Notes under the pieces: model-generated
What the model saw: the letters and a program-made list of their open reading frames with translations, nothing else
What the model was told of the DNA's origin: nothing
Databases searched by the model: none
Position numbers and translations under genes: made by a program
Assembly (NCBI GenBank): GCA_023375675.1
Contig: JALQBC010000036.1
Location: 310,001-374,000 of the forward strand
Reading direction: 5' to 3'
From: Cytospora piceicola
Taxonomy: Eukaryota > Ascomycota > Sordariomycetes > Diaporthales > Cytosporaceae
DNA length: 64,000 nt
Shown: positions 37,855 to 49,556 of the stretch, piece after piece
How the letters are laid out: every line of letters begins with the position of its first letter
Numbering within the stretch: position 1 is the stretch's first letter

Positions 37855-37981
37855 TAGCTACAACTGGTTTCGATCCAGCGACCTCCGGGTTATGAGCCCG
37901 GCGCCTTGATTGGGTGTTAGTGCTAATTTTGTATATAGGAACTTTGTGGGTTGACTCACTCTTCCCCTGAGCTATGTAGCT
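37855..37981 (-). tRNA. Initiator-type tRNA-Met (CAT) with a 55-nt insert in the D-stem
   Basis: Removing 37959-37905 leaves a 72-nt cloverleaf: acceptor AGCTACA/TGTAGCT (7 bp), D-stem GCTC/GAGC with loop AGGGGAA, anticodon stem CCGGG/CCCGG with loop CTCATAA (anticodon CAT), T-stem GCTGG/CCAGT with loop ATCGAAA, and discriminator A. A1:T72, three G:C pairs at the base of the anticodon loop, A54, A60 and the short D-loop are eukaryotic initiator-tRNA hallmarks, so it should serve translation start. The usual tRNA intron site after the anticodon is uninterrupted. The A box (37974-37964) and B box (37876-37866, GGATCGAAACC) are present, as are an upstream TATA and a T-run. The insert separates A25-side bases GA from GC of the D-stem. 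A pseudogene is the main alternative, but every stem pairs once the insert is removed. Confidence 0.85.
37905..37959 (-). other. Spliceosomal-intron-like insert inside the tRNA D-stem
   Basis: 55 nt starting GTGAGT and ending AG (ATCAAG). It has a CACTAAC branch-type sequence whose presumed branch A (37917) lies 12 nt before the 3' end. Length and all three signals match introns of filamentous-fungal protein genes. Exact removal regenerates the D-stem GAGC. No bulge-helix-bulge typical of tRNA endonuclease sites is evident by eye. Confidence 0.75.
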
Positions 37982-38005
37982 GTTGAAAATTTGAAATTGT
38001 AGCAG

Positions 38006-38011
38006 CTTATA
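38006..38011 (-). promoter_or_regulatory. TATA-like element upstream of the tRNA gene
   Basis: TATAAG on the tRNA strand, 25-30 bases before the tRNA 5' end, where fungal Pol III genes often carry a TATA box. Confidence 0.5.
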
Positions 38012-38096
38012 GCCTAGACAGACGAGCTAATTGGTCCAAGATGGTGGACCGACTGAGCCTTACCGTCTATACTGTCGAGAATGGGTGGTTAATATG

Positions 38097-38194
38097 GCCC
38101 CGGACGAAAAGGTGCAATTACATCTTAGTGCAGACACGTTATAAAAGACTCTCGACCAGGGCAGTGCTGTACTAATTGGGCTACTAACCGGGGC
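38097..38194 (-). pseudogene. Degenerate tRNA-like sequence
   Basis: GCCCCGG/CCGGGGC ends could form a 7-bp acceptor stem. Inside lies a D-arm-like TAGCCCAATTAGTACAGC segment on the minus strand. The anticodon and T arms do not fold, so this is at best a remnant. Confidence 0.3.
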
Positions 38195-40759
38195 ACAGAT
38201 AACTAACGGAACTTTGCCGAGGATGCGGATTATATCGTTCATGTGACATGTCCTATCAACTGACTGACCAAAATTGCGTCCTAGTTAGATACAATAGATG
38301 TGTTGAACATTCGCCTAGTGCACAGATCTAACACTATAAGAATTATTCCAGATTGCAGATGGGTTGTCAAGGCCAGTGGGTCTAATATTGGATTAATCTG
38401 AGTTTGTCCCGTCCGGCTTCTTGAAGGTGCGAAACTTCTGTCTGGACCTGCCACCAGACCCCCAGTGCCGATGACAGACAAATCTCCAATGCGCCTATCT
38501 CAACCTAAGTAGACTGGCCCTTAGAAGATTATAGCCCTGGCTTCGCCCGTGTCAGTTTATTTTACGGATCTAATTATAATACATAGAAGGCGATGAATCT
38601 ATGTGAACCACCTGAAACTATACTTACTAAGGAACTGTCGAGATAAGCCAACCCTCCTAGACACACAAGATTTAGCGAGAGAGGAACAGATATTGATGGG
38701 TCAACTTCGTATCAATCAATAAAATAACAAAGAGAACAGATAGACCTCAAACCGGGGGGGTTGGGGAAGACAAACTGTGAAGACGGGGCAAAGGCAAAGG
38801 CCGACTATCGGTAAGGGCAGCAGAAAGAAAGGTCTCCGGGGTTCGACCTTGAGATTCAATGGCCGGGGCAGAGGGGTGATGCATATGAGGATGTTATGAT
38901 GCATGAAGGAGAGATGTATAATATAATGTACACGTGCAATATAAATAGAGGGCGAAGGCGAATAGTACGTACCGTGAGGGACACGATGATTTTTGGAAGG
39001 AGAGGGTAATGGGAGCACTACCACGCGCCCGCGAGGTAATTAGGGCGGGAGCGCAGGAGTGGGGGGGGGGCAGGAGGAATGGTGTGTAGGATAGCAGGAG
39101 AGTAAGAGGGGGGCAGGTAGGTAAGAGGGTAGGAGATTAGAAGATTAGGAGGGTAGGAAGCTGGGTAAGAGGGCAGGGCAGTCTTGGGAGGGCAGAGGGT
39201 AGGATGATAAAGCTAGTACGAAAGTCCGTGACGGTTCTTATAGTACGGACCTAAGTAATATTGCCTATGAAGACCATTAAAGTCTTACGAGGCGGCATAA
39301 ATGTCTACATCGATCGCGATATTACGCCTTCAAATATACTTTACCGGTTATCCTCTGGTATTAAGCTGTAGCTATAATTAGCGGTGGGTAGCCCTTCTAT
39401 TTCATTGAAGAACATTTCACAAAGAGAGGGACAGGGAAGTCTTCTGGACTAAGGGAGGTCGTTTCTGTGATATTGGCTTCTTTTCAAGCAATTTCTCTTG
39501 CATTTTGAACTATCTGTTAAGGTGACATGGTTTTTGAAGAACACTACTATATTAGGAACATCCGAATCAGACAAGCATCAATTTAGTGGCAACCCTGCAT
39601 TGGCTGTTGCTAGGTGACTCTTCTTGCCCGGGATCCTTTACATATTGTTTGATATAGCAAGAAAATGGTTAGGCAATGAGACAGGTTATCTGAGCATGAT
39701 GGGTCCTGTCTAAGGGGAGCGCGCATGTGGAGAGGATCCAGCACATGTCGCTGTCGCAATCACCGGGAACTCTGTAAACCCAGCCATCTATCATAAACAC
39801 GCCAACCAGATATATTCCAATGTGTGTCTTACATATCCGTTCCACGTATAGCCCACGTGGGAGTTTGACCACTGGAAGCATAACGACTATCAATAGCAAC
39901 CAGATCAGAAGGGCTCTCTGTTGCCTCTCCATCACTCTTTAATATGGCCACCTGTAAGAGAGGCAACAACAGAAGTACATGGTTCATCTCAAGGAACGGG
40001 TGAAAGAACATATGCGGTTTTCTGCACGATGACCTGACTTATTCCAGGTCAGGAGGTAGCTATACCGTCTATGATCGAATATCAGGGGGGGGGGGGGCGG
40101 ACTTATACAGCAGACTTCATCAAAGACTCTCTCTTTCATCCACTTTCTTCACAAGCTCCAGATGTCAACCTTTAGCCTACTGGTATATGTATGTACGCAT
40201 AGGGAGGGGAACGACTTTAGTGCTGTGCTTCTTAACCCGATATGAAGCCATCTGCGGTTGGTCACGTCCGACCACCCGGTAGATTCGCCATGGCTGACTG
40301 CTTGACTTCCAGTGTGGCCCTCTGAAGCAGATTTTAGGCTAAGTACTTAGGTATCCGTGCGGTTCTTGAAACAAGCTGTCCCAAATACTGAGTTTTGCTC
40401 CCTCAAAAGAACCTCTGGCAGGGCAATTTTAGGCTTTTTGAATAGCACTATTGTACCTACCAGACAAACCTAACAACAACTACCAAGCAAGAAACTCACT
40501 AGAAAACTACCACAACCTTGACAACCTCCCATGTGAATCTCCTCCCTCAACCTTGGAGAGCCTACAAAATTTCCCCGAGTATGAAGGTGTTTGCCATCTT
40601 CCTGTACGGCATTCTTGCAACAGGATCATCATTATGCGTCAAGGTGAAAGTTTACTTCGGTACTAGAGGATTGCTGGGGGGGGGGGGCGAGTACTTCAAG
40701 ATGTTCATTCACGTCTCTATATCCCTGATTTGCCTCCCAGCCGGTATCTCTACCAAACG

Positions 40760-40810
40760 GTCCAACCGGCGGGGCTCGAACCCCAGGTTTCTTACAGAAT
40801 CCCTCTCTGC
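40760..40810 (-). pseudogene. 3'-half tRNA-like remnant
   Basis: On the minus strand, CTGTAAG could be an anticodon loop and CTGGGGTTCGAGCCCCG resembles a T-arm with an intact B box. The 5' half and T-stem pairing are defective. Confidence 0.3.
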
Positions 40811-41049
40811 CTCTATTGTTCACCAACCGGCCCAGTCCACGGAGAGGCAAGAGCGCCGGGTTTCTTTTTCGTTTCCCCCTAGACGTTGACTCGACCTGAA
40901 AGGAGGAAAGGCAAAGATGCAACCAAAGACATACCGTTTGGACTTCCTCCAATGCCGCTGCAATGGCACCAAGTCCGACAGCCAGGAAATGGAGTATTGG
41001 TGGCTGCGGAGATCGACACATTTGTATTGAGTTGGAATCAAGAAAAAGA

Positions 41050-41409
41050 CTACCCAATGCAACCATAATACGACGAATGCGCATCACCAACGCATATTCT
41101 AGGCCCGGAAAACCCTCCTGCCCCGATTACTAGCATCTGCGCCGCGGCGGGCAGGAGCGCCTGTGCGTCGCGGCACCACGGGGCGCGGCGCGGCGCCGAC
41201 GTGTGGTTGGAATAGTAGTACGCCGTGAAGCGGTGCCGGTGGTACCAGAGATAATCTTTGTGGGTGCTACCTGGGACCCCGTCGCCAAGGGCCTGCGGCA
41301 GGTTGTCGTACTTGAATGTGACGACATCTTCGGGCTGTAAGCCGGGTATGAGGTGGGAAAGGGAGGTGCGTGTCGTCAGGACGGGCGAGTCATCGCTGAG
41401 GAGCTCCAT
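41050..41409 (-). CDS. Hypothetical protein, possible first exon
   Basis: A 119-codon frame from the ATG at 41409. The first 90 residues are GC-rich at third positions and protein-like (LSHLIPGLQPEDVVTFKYDN; KDYLWYHRHRFTAYYYSNH). The last 25 residues look non-coding, and a GTAATC donor precedes them, so this may be exon 1 of a longer gene. I could not place a convincing next exon. No family is recognised; it could also be a gene remnant. Confidence 0.3.
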   Translation of the reverse strand: MELLSDDSPVLTTRTSLSHLIPGLQPEDVVTFKYDNLPQALGDGVPGSTHKDYLWYHRHRFTAYYYSNHTSAPRRAPWCRDAQALLPAAAQMLVIGAGGFSGPRICVGDAHSSYYGCIG

Positions 41410-44166
41410 GGCGACTGCAATGCAGACTCGGCGGCTGGCGCGAGATTTAGGTTTGGCATTGAAAGGGAGGAAGGAAGAAAGGAGGACGAGGCACGGGACC
41501 CGGTAGACATGGACGGTTTAGTAGAAGCCTTTTGTATTAAAACTTCCAAGATTCAACATGGATACGTGGCCGACTTTGTGTAGTCCTGGGAACCATCCTC
41601 AAGAGTACATGTGTATTGAAGCAAGATGGGGTCTTCGATGCATGTTTCTTGGTATAGGTGGCGATTACCACTTGCGTACTAATAGCGCTTGGGGTTTTGA
41701 GCGCCCATCATAGTGTGGTTTTGTTATAGTAGTGAACTAATGTTCCAATATTGGGAGCGCGCCTGGCGTACCTAGGTAGCGGCGGTCTCGAGGCCCTCCA
41801 GATAGGTAGGAAAAACACTATCAGCAGAGAAGAGGATAAAGTGGCAGGCTGGGGGTCATTCAAACCATGTTAGTGACTTGTCTAGCCGCTTCCAAGGTTC
41901 CTGCTTGAAGCGTGTGTCCGTGGCCGTGTTCGCTTTCATCCCCTAACGCCCGGTGTTGGAAGCCCACGATATCTTTGTCCAATGGTGTTCTGTCCGTCCA
42001 TAAGCACGAAATCGGTCCATGCTGATACTAAAGCCATACCACCATTTCAAAAATCCATGGCCTTCAGCCCCGGGAGGGAAAGAGTGAAGAGCCAAGTACC
42101 AGCTGGCCTGGGTAGTTCTCCGCTGTTCAAGCCAACGCCCAACTGCCCAGGTGTCCTTGTACATCCGATACCATCCTATGCCTCGACGTCCTACGCAGTG
42201 GTCCCATCATCAACAACCGCGCCATGGTGAGGCTTCCGGGCCGCTGGGGCCATGTACCAACATATCTGACACAGCCCAACCTCCAGCCTGCAACCCCCCA
42301 AAGTGTCATCAGACCTCGGGCCAAGCCCTCAACAGCCGTGGGCTGTATCTCGCATCTCCCGAGCTCTCCCGGTAAGGAAAACGAATGCCCAGCATCAATA
42401 TGCTCGACAGCGGCTTCCCCGCCAACGCTTTGGGCCTGGGGGCCGGAATCGCTGCGTGAGCGAGAGCCCCTTGGGCGAATAATGTGTACCTTCTCGAGCC
42501 AGACGCCCCAGCGTCTGACCAGAGCCATGAGCCTTAAGGCGTCTTGCGTTGACATTCAAACCCAAGAACCACCAAATGTTCATCGTCCTCACAAGATGAT
42601 ACCGCACCCGTGATGCCTCCCCCAGTGCCAAGTCGCGAACCCTGATGGCCAAGCGGTCGAACTCCGAGCCGCAGTGCCGAGTACCAGGGTTGGTAACTCA
42701 CCTTCGAACGCCGGGGATCAGTGACGTTACCGCACCGCACAGAGATCCAGGGCGGGGGCCATGTGACATGAGCTCGAGTGCGATGGCTGCGGCGACGTCG
42801 TGATGACCGTTCCCCCCCCTCCCCCCCCCACCGTGGATGGAGCCGGGCTGAGCCCTTGGGGAGGGGGAGGTCATGCTGATCAGTGCGGTATCGCTTCCGC
42901 TCTTGGCTACCGGCGTGCCTGGCGGACACCAAACAAGGGAATGGTCGAGTGCGTGGCCGCACCGCGCTTGGGGGGTTCGGGAGAGAAAAGATTACATAGG
43001 CCACCTGCTGGGGTTCTTTCTTCAACGACGCGTATACATGTCTATAGACAAGGCTGGCACGTCCGCCCTGTTCTTCTCTCCCCAGGTTTGTCGGCAATCT
43101 GTACCAAGTGATCGTGCCAACCAAACTCATCAGATGAAGATGCGATGAGCAGCATATGAGGTGTGGATACTGGGCGGGGTGTCGACGATGTCAATAATGG
43201 GGCACGACCGACCGTTTTTCCCTGGCACGGTACCGTTTTCCTCGGAACATTCGCGGGTGGCCCCAGTCAATCAACATAGGGAATCCCAGTGAGCATACCT
43301 GATGGGTATATATATCTCGAACGTGCGAGTCAGGCCCGTCGATCTCAACCATGGCGCCACCACTCTGCCTCTCTGCCCGTCTGCCTGTCAGCCTGTCTGG
43401 CTCTCTCCCCCCCTGCCGACCGGGTTCGGCTGTCCCCGGCGGTTTGCAGGGGGTTTATGGGATTCTTTCAACCGTGGAGTCTCCACACAACACGGGTCAA
43501 CCGAGAGACCGCCAAAGTTGTCACCGCTATTTTGAAACGCGCCGCCGTACGCGTAAAATCTCTGCTGGGGAAGCTTCCCTACTAACGCCTATAATATGCC
43601 TGCTAGGCACGGGTAGGAGGTCCTTCCAGGCCGGGTTGGCCCCTTCAGCTAGCTCAACAGGCTCAGTTAGCAAAGCGAGAGATCCCATCGGGTAGATGAG
43701 GCACTATTATAGTTAGTCGGTTATGGACCCTGAAGAGGTCGGATACGATATAAAAACATCCACAGTCGTGAGTGGAAGCCACATGTTCTCGGGGTATTCC
43801 CGGTGGGTTAGCCATGCACGCAATATTCTGGAAGCATCGAATGCTTCCTCTCTGTATTAGCACCTCGAGCCGCCAAGATGGCTTCATATTTAACCGCTGT
43901 ACTAGTACTGGTGGCCAAGGGTAGCATGTCGGGCCTCGCGTATATTTGGATTTCGGCATAACTCTTTCTTCCCATCGTGGTGCTTGCTTGAGGTGCTGAG
44001 TGTCGACCCGGCTTTGGCGCCATTGGAGCTATTTTTCGTTCCGTCTTCTTCGGGGACGCTCTCGGGATGCAAAGGCTTGTGGGAGCTGATGAGATGCACT
44101 CCGAGGTTTCCCTTAGCTACAATTGGCGCTCCTGGTTGACTAGAAAACCCCTTTGGGCCAATGATA

Positions 44167-44168
<2 letters not shown>

Positions 44169-44220
<52 letters not shown>

Positions 44221-44230
44221 CACACACACA
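44169..44230. repeat. Compound (CA)n(TA)n(CA)n microsatellite
   Basis: About 17 CA units, then about 9 TA units, then 5 CA units, directly visible. Confidence 0.95.
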
Positions 44231-46035
44231 TATAAAGAGTGTATCGTAGGGCTTTGTGGTGTGCACAGGGGACGTCCCGGACGCAGAGCGAGCGCCACGG
44301 ATGACCGACAGACCCGACAAATATCACAGTATCTATTGGACGGAAGGCATATCACGGGCCAATATTCCATGCGTGGTCGTGGCACCGACTGCTGCTGCAT
44401 GATTGATTTGCGGCTCGGCCGATCCAGGACAGCGGGTTGTACGACAGGGGCGGGTTCGCACAAAGGACGATGTGGTCCGGATTTCCCCAAACACTGCACA
44501 TGCGTACTGTGAGATGGAAAGAATACACAAGCCGATAAACAGATCATCGCACCTCTTGGCTGGCCAATCGCCCGCTTGGGTAGTGGTGGGTAGCAAGTCA
44601 GTTCCCGTTGACCGAGGCGTGCGGCCGCCGGCGCCGTCGATGTTGGAGATATGTTCTATAAGCTGACTCATCCACAGCCAAAGTGTGGCTGCAAACGTCA
44701 GGCAAATCCCAAAATTAGAATTAAACTTCGATGTCCACCCCCCGCCCGGATTCTTCTGCTCAGCCGCAGGTGGCTGGTGAACATCCATCCCATCAAAGAT
44801 TGGGATGAGCCGCTCTCCCCACAGGCTCTCAGATGAGCAGGGGGGGTTTTCGAGTGGAGGGGAGCCACCGCGCGAGACCGATGACGACATGCTGCAGAGT
44901 CCCCCAGCCCTGTGACTTTTTTTCTTCTTGGTTCGTTCTTCTGCGCGCAGCATTCTGCATTCTGACGTGCGTCTTCGAGAAGAAGAGTTTTCGACGCTGA
45001 CTGCTGCAATGCATTGCCGCGAACTGACGTATTGTGAAGAGCCAAGTGATGGTAAGATCCGGGTTACCGGTGGCAACATCAAGTATCCCGAGAGGTTGGT
45101 AGCTCACAAACAGGAGTTTACATGTGTAAAAAGAAGGCTGAGAGGGTGTGCTAGTACTATTAACCGTGACTACATATCATCACAACCCGCATCCCCGAGA
45201 GCTAGGGAAAACGGTCCAACGAGACGAGCTGACGGTGCCTGTGTACCGTTTAGCTGTCGGCCACGAGGGACCAATCCGTACATCTGCCAATGCCAACTTG
45301 TGGGTTTCGATCAGGTTTGGGTGGGTGAGTCTGGTACATAGTAGAAGACCAAGCAGAACGGGGCTTCTCAGTGGGAAGAAACAACAGCAGTATGCTACCT
45401 ACGTACATACGGACCAAAGACGATCACATACTGTAGGTACTTAACTTTAATTCCTAAGGCTGCTTTAAATTGATGCCCCTTGCTGTCGATGCTGTTTGAC
45501 ATGTGTGTTTGGCATGTTTGATGGACTTTTATCAGTCGATCCAACCAACCAACAACAACGAGCCGTTGTCCAGATGTGGCCTGTGCGCAAGCAATTCTGC
45601 CGTCGGAAATCGTGCGCACTTCCTGAAAGGACAATGTTTCATGTCGCTGATTGGGCTGCCGTCCGGTAGAGTCCAGTGGGCACCACCAGAGCCCCTGCAA
45701 ATCACAGGCCTCAGGAGGGCCCATGCTGGGGCAAGGGGGCCGGGGACCCTAGAAGCGCTAAAGCTGGGGGAGATCATCGAATGTTTCTTTTCGCGCGGTG
45801 GAGCCCCAGGAAGAGGGAAAAAGGGGGCACACAGGCACACGGCTCTTTTCCCAAACGGAACCCGCTCTCGACTCGGAGATCATTCGTAGATGAGGATGGG
45901 CAGGAGGACATGGGTGTTCCCGTTTTACACTAGAGAGGGCTGTCGGAGTCTCGACATCTCGAGATGAATTCCCGCAAATCGTCAATCACTCGCAGATGAC
46001 GGCCGGTCGACGATCAGGGGCCCCGTTGTCCGGGC

Positions 46036-46103
46036 GAGAGAGAGGGAGACAGAGCGAGAGAGAGAGAGACAGAGAGAGAGACAGAGAGAGTTAGACAGAG
46101 AGA
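46036..46103. repeat. GA/CAGA-rich simple repeat
   Basis: Alternating GAGAGA and GACAGA units over about 68 bases in non-coding DNA. Confidence 0.85.
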
Positions 46104-47694
46104 ACTCGGGCGGCCTTGATTTGTGGAAGGACGACCGGGAGTGACGCCGGAAGTGACACCGGAGGGAGGCCACACGGACGGCATATAAACGCTTGCGAGC
46201 GACGGCCAGGGTGGGTGGCAACCCATACACTCGGCGCTGCAGAAGGTGGTTGCATCAATATTGGTTTTGGTTTTCTGTTTCTGTCCGTAAATAGGAGGAA
46301 GTCTCCAGGAGCCGCTCTGACTGGTTCGAAGTCTTCGACTGTTATAAGCATCTAATGCAACCATTCGAGCCTCCCGCATACGATTGATTCGTCCAGTCGG
46401 TAATGCCCAGAAGCACATTATCAAGCTCGTATCGCTGACAGACCAGCACCAGCTAGAGGATGCGTGCTGAGGGCATCACGGGACTGGCTAGTGACCCAGA
46501 GAGACGAGGATATGGATCCGAGGAGATTGAGAGAGCCGATGAAATAACGTCAAACAAGGTTGCGGACTCGGGAAGCTGCCGTGTTCGTTTTTAAAGTTGG
46601 GCGGCAATTGCGGCATGTGTAGAGATACGTAGACGTTCTTCGAATTATTACCGTACGTAGACCGTGACAGTGATAAGCGGCTGCCGGCAGCATGTCCTGG
46701 ACGCCAGGGTGCACTGCATTGCAGCAGTATTGGCGTCTGGCAGATGGGCGTCGCGCCTGGGGGCTTGTTGAGCACCGGTCATCAGTTCATTTTGATATTG
46801 GTGGCGCCTCTTCCACATACATACCTAGGTACTTGGTAGGTATTACTACTATACGGACCGTAGTGCCTGAGAATCGGTTCTTTGCCGAAACCGACGGGGC
46901 ATCGAATTGCAAATCGTCTTGACATGCTGCTGTACTATGTAAACCAGGTATACCAGGTCGCGATCGACGGCCGTGGAGAAGAATTGCGTGCAGGAAAACC
47001 GATCTGCACTCTCCAATTCCCCGTTTCCCTAGCGTTTCATCCTTGTCGGGATGAGGGCGGCGAATATTGGTGAAGATTGATGCTTTCGCTGTGATGATGG
47101 AGTGTGTGTGAGTGTGACTGGCGCTGGTCGATGCTCCGAAAGTCCAGATGCGGCGTGTGTGTGTGTGTGCGTGTGTGTCGGCCGGGGATCGCAGTTCACT
47201 TACATCAAAAATGCAAGCCGCCACACCAAAGGCGAAGAAAAGGGGGCCGACTTACAGCTGCGAACAACCTGACTAATTTCGCTCGCAGGAAGATGCCCCA
47301 CTGTCCATATCTCCTTATGGACATGTTTCATTGCTATGGCATTCAGAGGCTTGCGTCGTCAGTGCCACAAGATTGAAAAAGCTGATGAGCTGCCTTGAGA
47401 GAACCTTGGAAGGAAGGGCCTTCGCTACCGGACATGTATTACCACCCATCCTGTCAAAACGCCCTCTTCTCTCCGGCCGGTCGTCTCGAGTTGCAGAGAA
47501 ATCAGCTTACTATGAGGTAAGCGTGCGAAAAGGGTTGGGCACCAGCCAATCAACAGGCTCTGCGCGACAGCAATTCCAAACCCTCCAGAACATTCAGAGT
47601 CTCGTGGACCCTGCGAATCGATTCGCAATAGCAGAACATTGGAAACCCCCTGTCGCATAAAACCCCTGGCCGTTTTCGTACATAGTACCTGTGT

Positions 47695-47828
47695 ACATAG
47701 ACCTACCTGGGTAGGTAACTACCTAGGTATTTAGCGTCCTGGACCCTGCTCTACATCAGTTGATACCTATGTAGGCTAGGTAGGCTAGGTACCTAGTTAA
47801 GGTAGGTAAGGTATTGGCAGGTAAGTAT
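47695..47828. repeat. Largest CCTAGG/TACCTAGGTA island
   Basis: About 130 bases of TACCTAGGTA, GTAGGCTAGG and GGTAGGTAAG variants: the longest cluster of this repeat in the window. Confidence 0.85.
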
Positions 47829-48867
47829 CCATGGATGTTAAGATATGTCAAGGTGTACTGGTAACCGTTCAGCCATTCCCACCGTTCCTCCGTCAATCGT
47901 TACAGGGCGGAGAAACGGTGGCCCGTGGTGCACGAAAACGTTTCTCCAGCCACCACCACCTTTGGTCAGAGGAATGACGGAAGACAACCTCCACACAAAC
48001 TATCCGCTACGTACACATTTGCACCCGGAAACAGAGGCTGTCGCAGCAGGATGTGAAGTGCCCATGACGATAGTCCCCTGATGGTGGTCGCTTGAGACCT
48101 GGAAATGATAGCTCCTGTCCTCCGTACTCTTGTGAGTTGCAGTTTCACCAAGGCCGGAATCAGCCAACCCCTTCGTGTTTTGCATCATTCGTATTATTCG
48201 TCACATTGCATGCAGAGTGCAGAGTGCAGAGTGATTGTGTGGTCCTGCGAACACCTTACACAGGAAGTAATAACCCAGGACAAGCCCCACGACGAGATAA
48301 TATCCGGCGAGGAGATCACTGCTTTCCCATTATTCAACCTGAAACACCGTTTACAAGGTCGATGACAGTTACTCGTCGCTTCGCTACTCAATCGTATCGC
48401 AAGCGATCTCTTTTTTTTCTTGGTCTTCTCCTAACCGAGCCGAGATCTACCGTATTGGGTAGTCAAGAAAGTCCAGCACGAGCCTCCTTTAAATCCTTCC
48501 CCTTCCTTGACTATTCCTGTCTGTCCCTCACCTTGACCTTGGATTGCGAATCACGTCTGGCTCCATACGTAGATTGTACGCCGAAACTGTGTCATTTATC
48601 CCTTTGGCACGGCATAGAGACCTGCTTCGACCTTTCTTCAAGACATAATTTGAAGGTCTTGATGGTCAAGACCCAAGACAAGACACATACACAGCAGACA
48701 GACAGACAGACAGAAACAGGGGGGGGGGCGTGGGCAGACAGACCGGGTAAAGAGTCGCGCAAGACCATTCCTAAGAGGGGCGTGTAAGTCACCGTTACGT
48801 TTTCTTCTCCCTCCGTTCCCAATGGGTGCAATTAAGAAAGGGACCGTGTGGTGTTTCTGGCAGGGGG

Positions 48868-48914
48868 ACAGGAACAGGAACAGGGTCAGGGCCAGGGTCA
48901 GAGCCAGGGCCAGG
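48868..48914. repeat. Degenerate hexamer minisatellite (CAGGAA/CAGGGC/CAGGGT)
   Basis: Seven or eight imperfect six-base units in tandem. Confidence 0.75.
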
Positions 48915-49556
48915 TACCCATGTACCGTTGTACTGAAGTACATGAGCTCCCCACCACGTTCCCAGGGGGGCCACCGACTATCGCACTACTGCACCTCTCT
49001 TCAGGGATGTGCCCGTCTTCCCTTTTCCCTCCCAAGTCGCGCTGCTTTCAGTGCGCGCACTCACTCACTCACGCACTCACGCACTCACGCACACACGCAC
49101 ACACACCTCTCCAGCCAACTCATTAAAACATTGGACCTGCCCATCTCCCGGGACTTTTCTGAAGCAACCCTTTATATTTCTGCAAACCATTCAGAAACAC
49201 TCCACAGTCTTGTCAGAATCGAGAGAAGGCTCACCTCATATCGTAACAGTTTCTCGATCTGAACAGTAAGGACCGCTTTTTACCGAGAAGACCTTCGTCT
49301 CTTATATACTCCCTTGTCCGGACACAGATTCCCCAGACAGACAAGAAGCACACCGTCTCAGTGCTTCTCCACCGACTTGTTTCTGGTGGACCCTAGGGAG
49401 GTGGGCCGGCCCCAAGAAGACAGCCACGCCGCCGAACATTCATATACCGACGCTCTCCCCAGTTGCCGTACACCGGCCGAGGGCGTTTCTTCCACCTCCA
49501 CCTCCACACACACACACACATACACACACATCCATAACCGCAAGTCCTACGGTTCA

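Larger units (their letters stand above)
38012..41049. other. Gene-poor, relatively AT-rich stretch with tRNA-like fragments
   Basis: No protein gene supported. Noted: a degenerate tRNA-like segment with a 7-bp inverted terminal pair (38097-38194), a G/A-rich low-complexity block (39040-39200), a 13-base G run (40085-40097), and a 3'-half tRNA-like piece near 40760-40810 (minus strand). Many short AT-rich frames with stops suggest old decayed sequence, but no transposon protein is recognisable. Confidence 0.4.
41410..49556. other. Gene-poor region of about 8 kb
   Basis: No protein gene supported; longer open frames such as 45082-44333 (minus) and 48092-48787 (plus) have repetitive or random composition. 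Contents: CCTAGG islands at 41769-41780, 46819-46841 and 47695-47828; CA/TA microsatellite 44169-44230; GA-rich repeat 46036-46103; a degenerate AGGAACAGG-type minisatellite 48868-48914; CACTCACG repeats 49058-49106. The end of the stretch is the leader of the next gene and contains CA repeats (49506-49530). Confidence 0.45.

Noticed and set aside
42640..42725. Class II tRNA-like segment (GGCCAAGCGGTCGAA ... CTTCGAAC)
   Set aside because: Only five acceptor pairs and a defective T-arm; kept only as part of the tRNA-like cluster observation.
44333..45082. 249-residue minus-strand frame
   Set aside because: Low-complexity and basic, with no domain or splice partners.
48092..48787. 231-residue plus-strand frame
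   Set aside because: Random composition ending in CAGACAGA repeat translation.
49314..49556. Upstream start for the disordered protein
   Set aside because: The added 81 residues include CA-repeat-coded Thr/His runs; the ATG at 49557 fits coding composition better.
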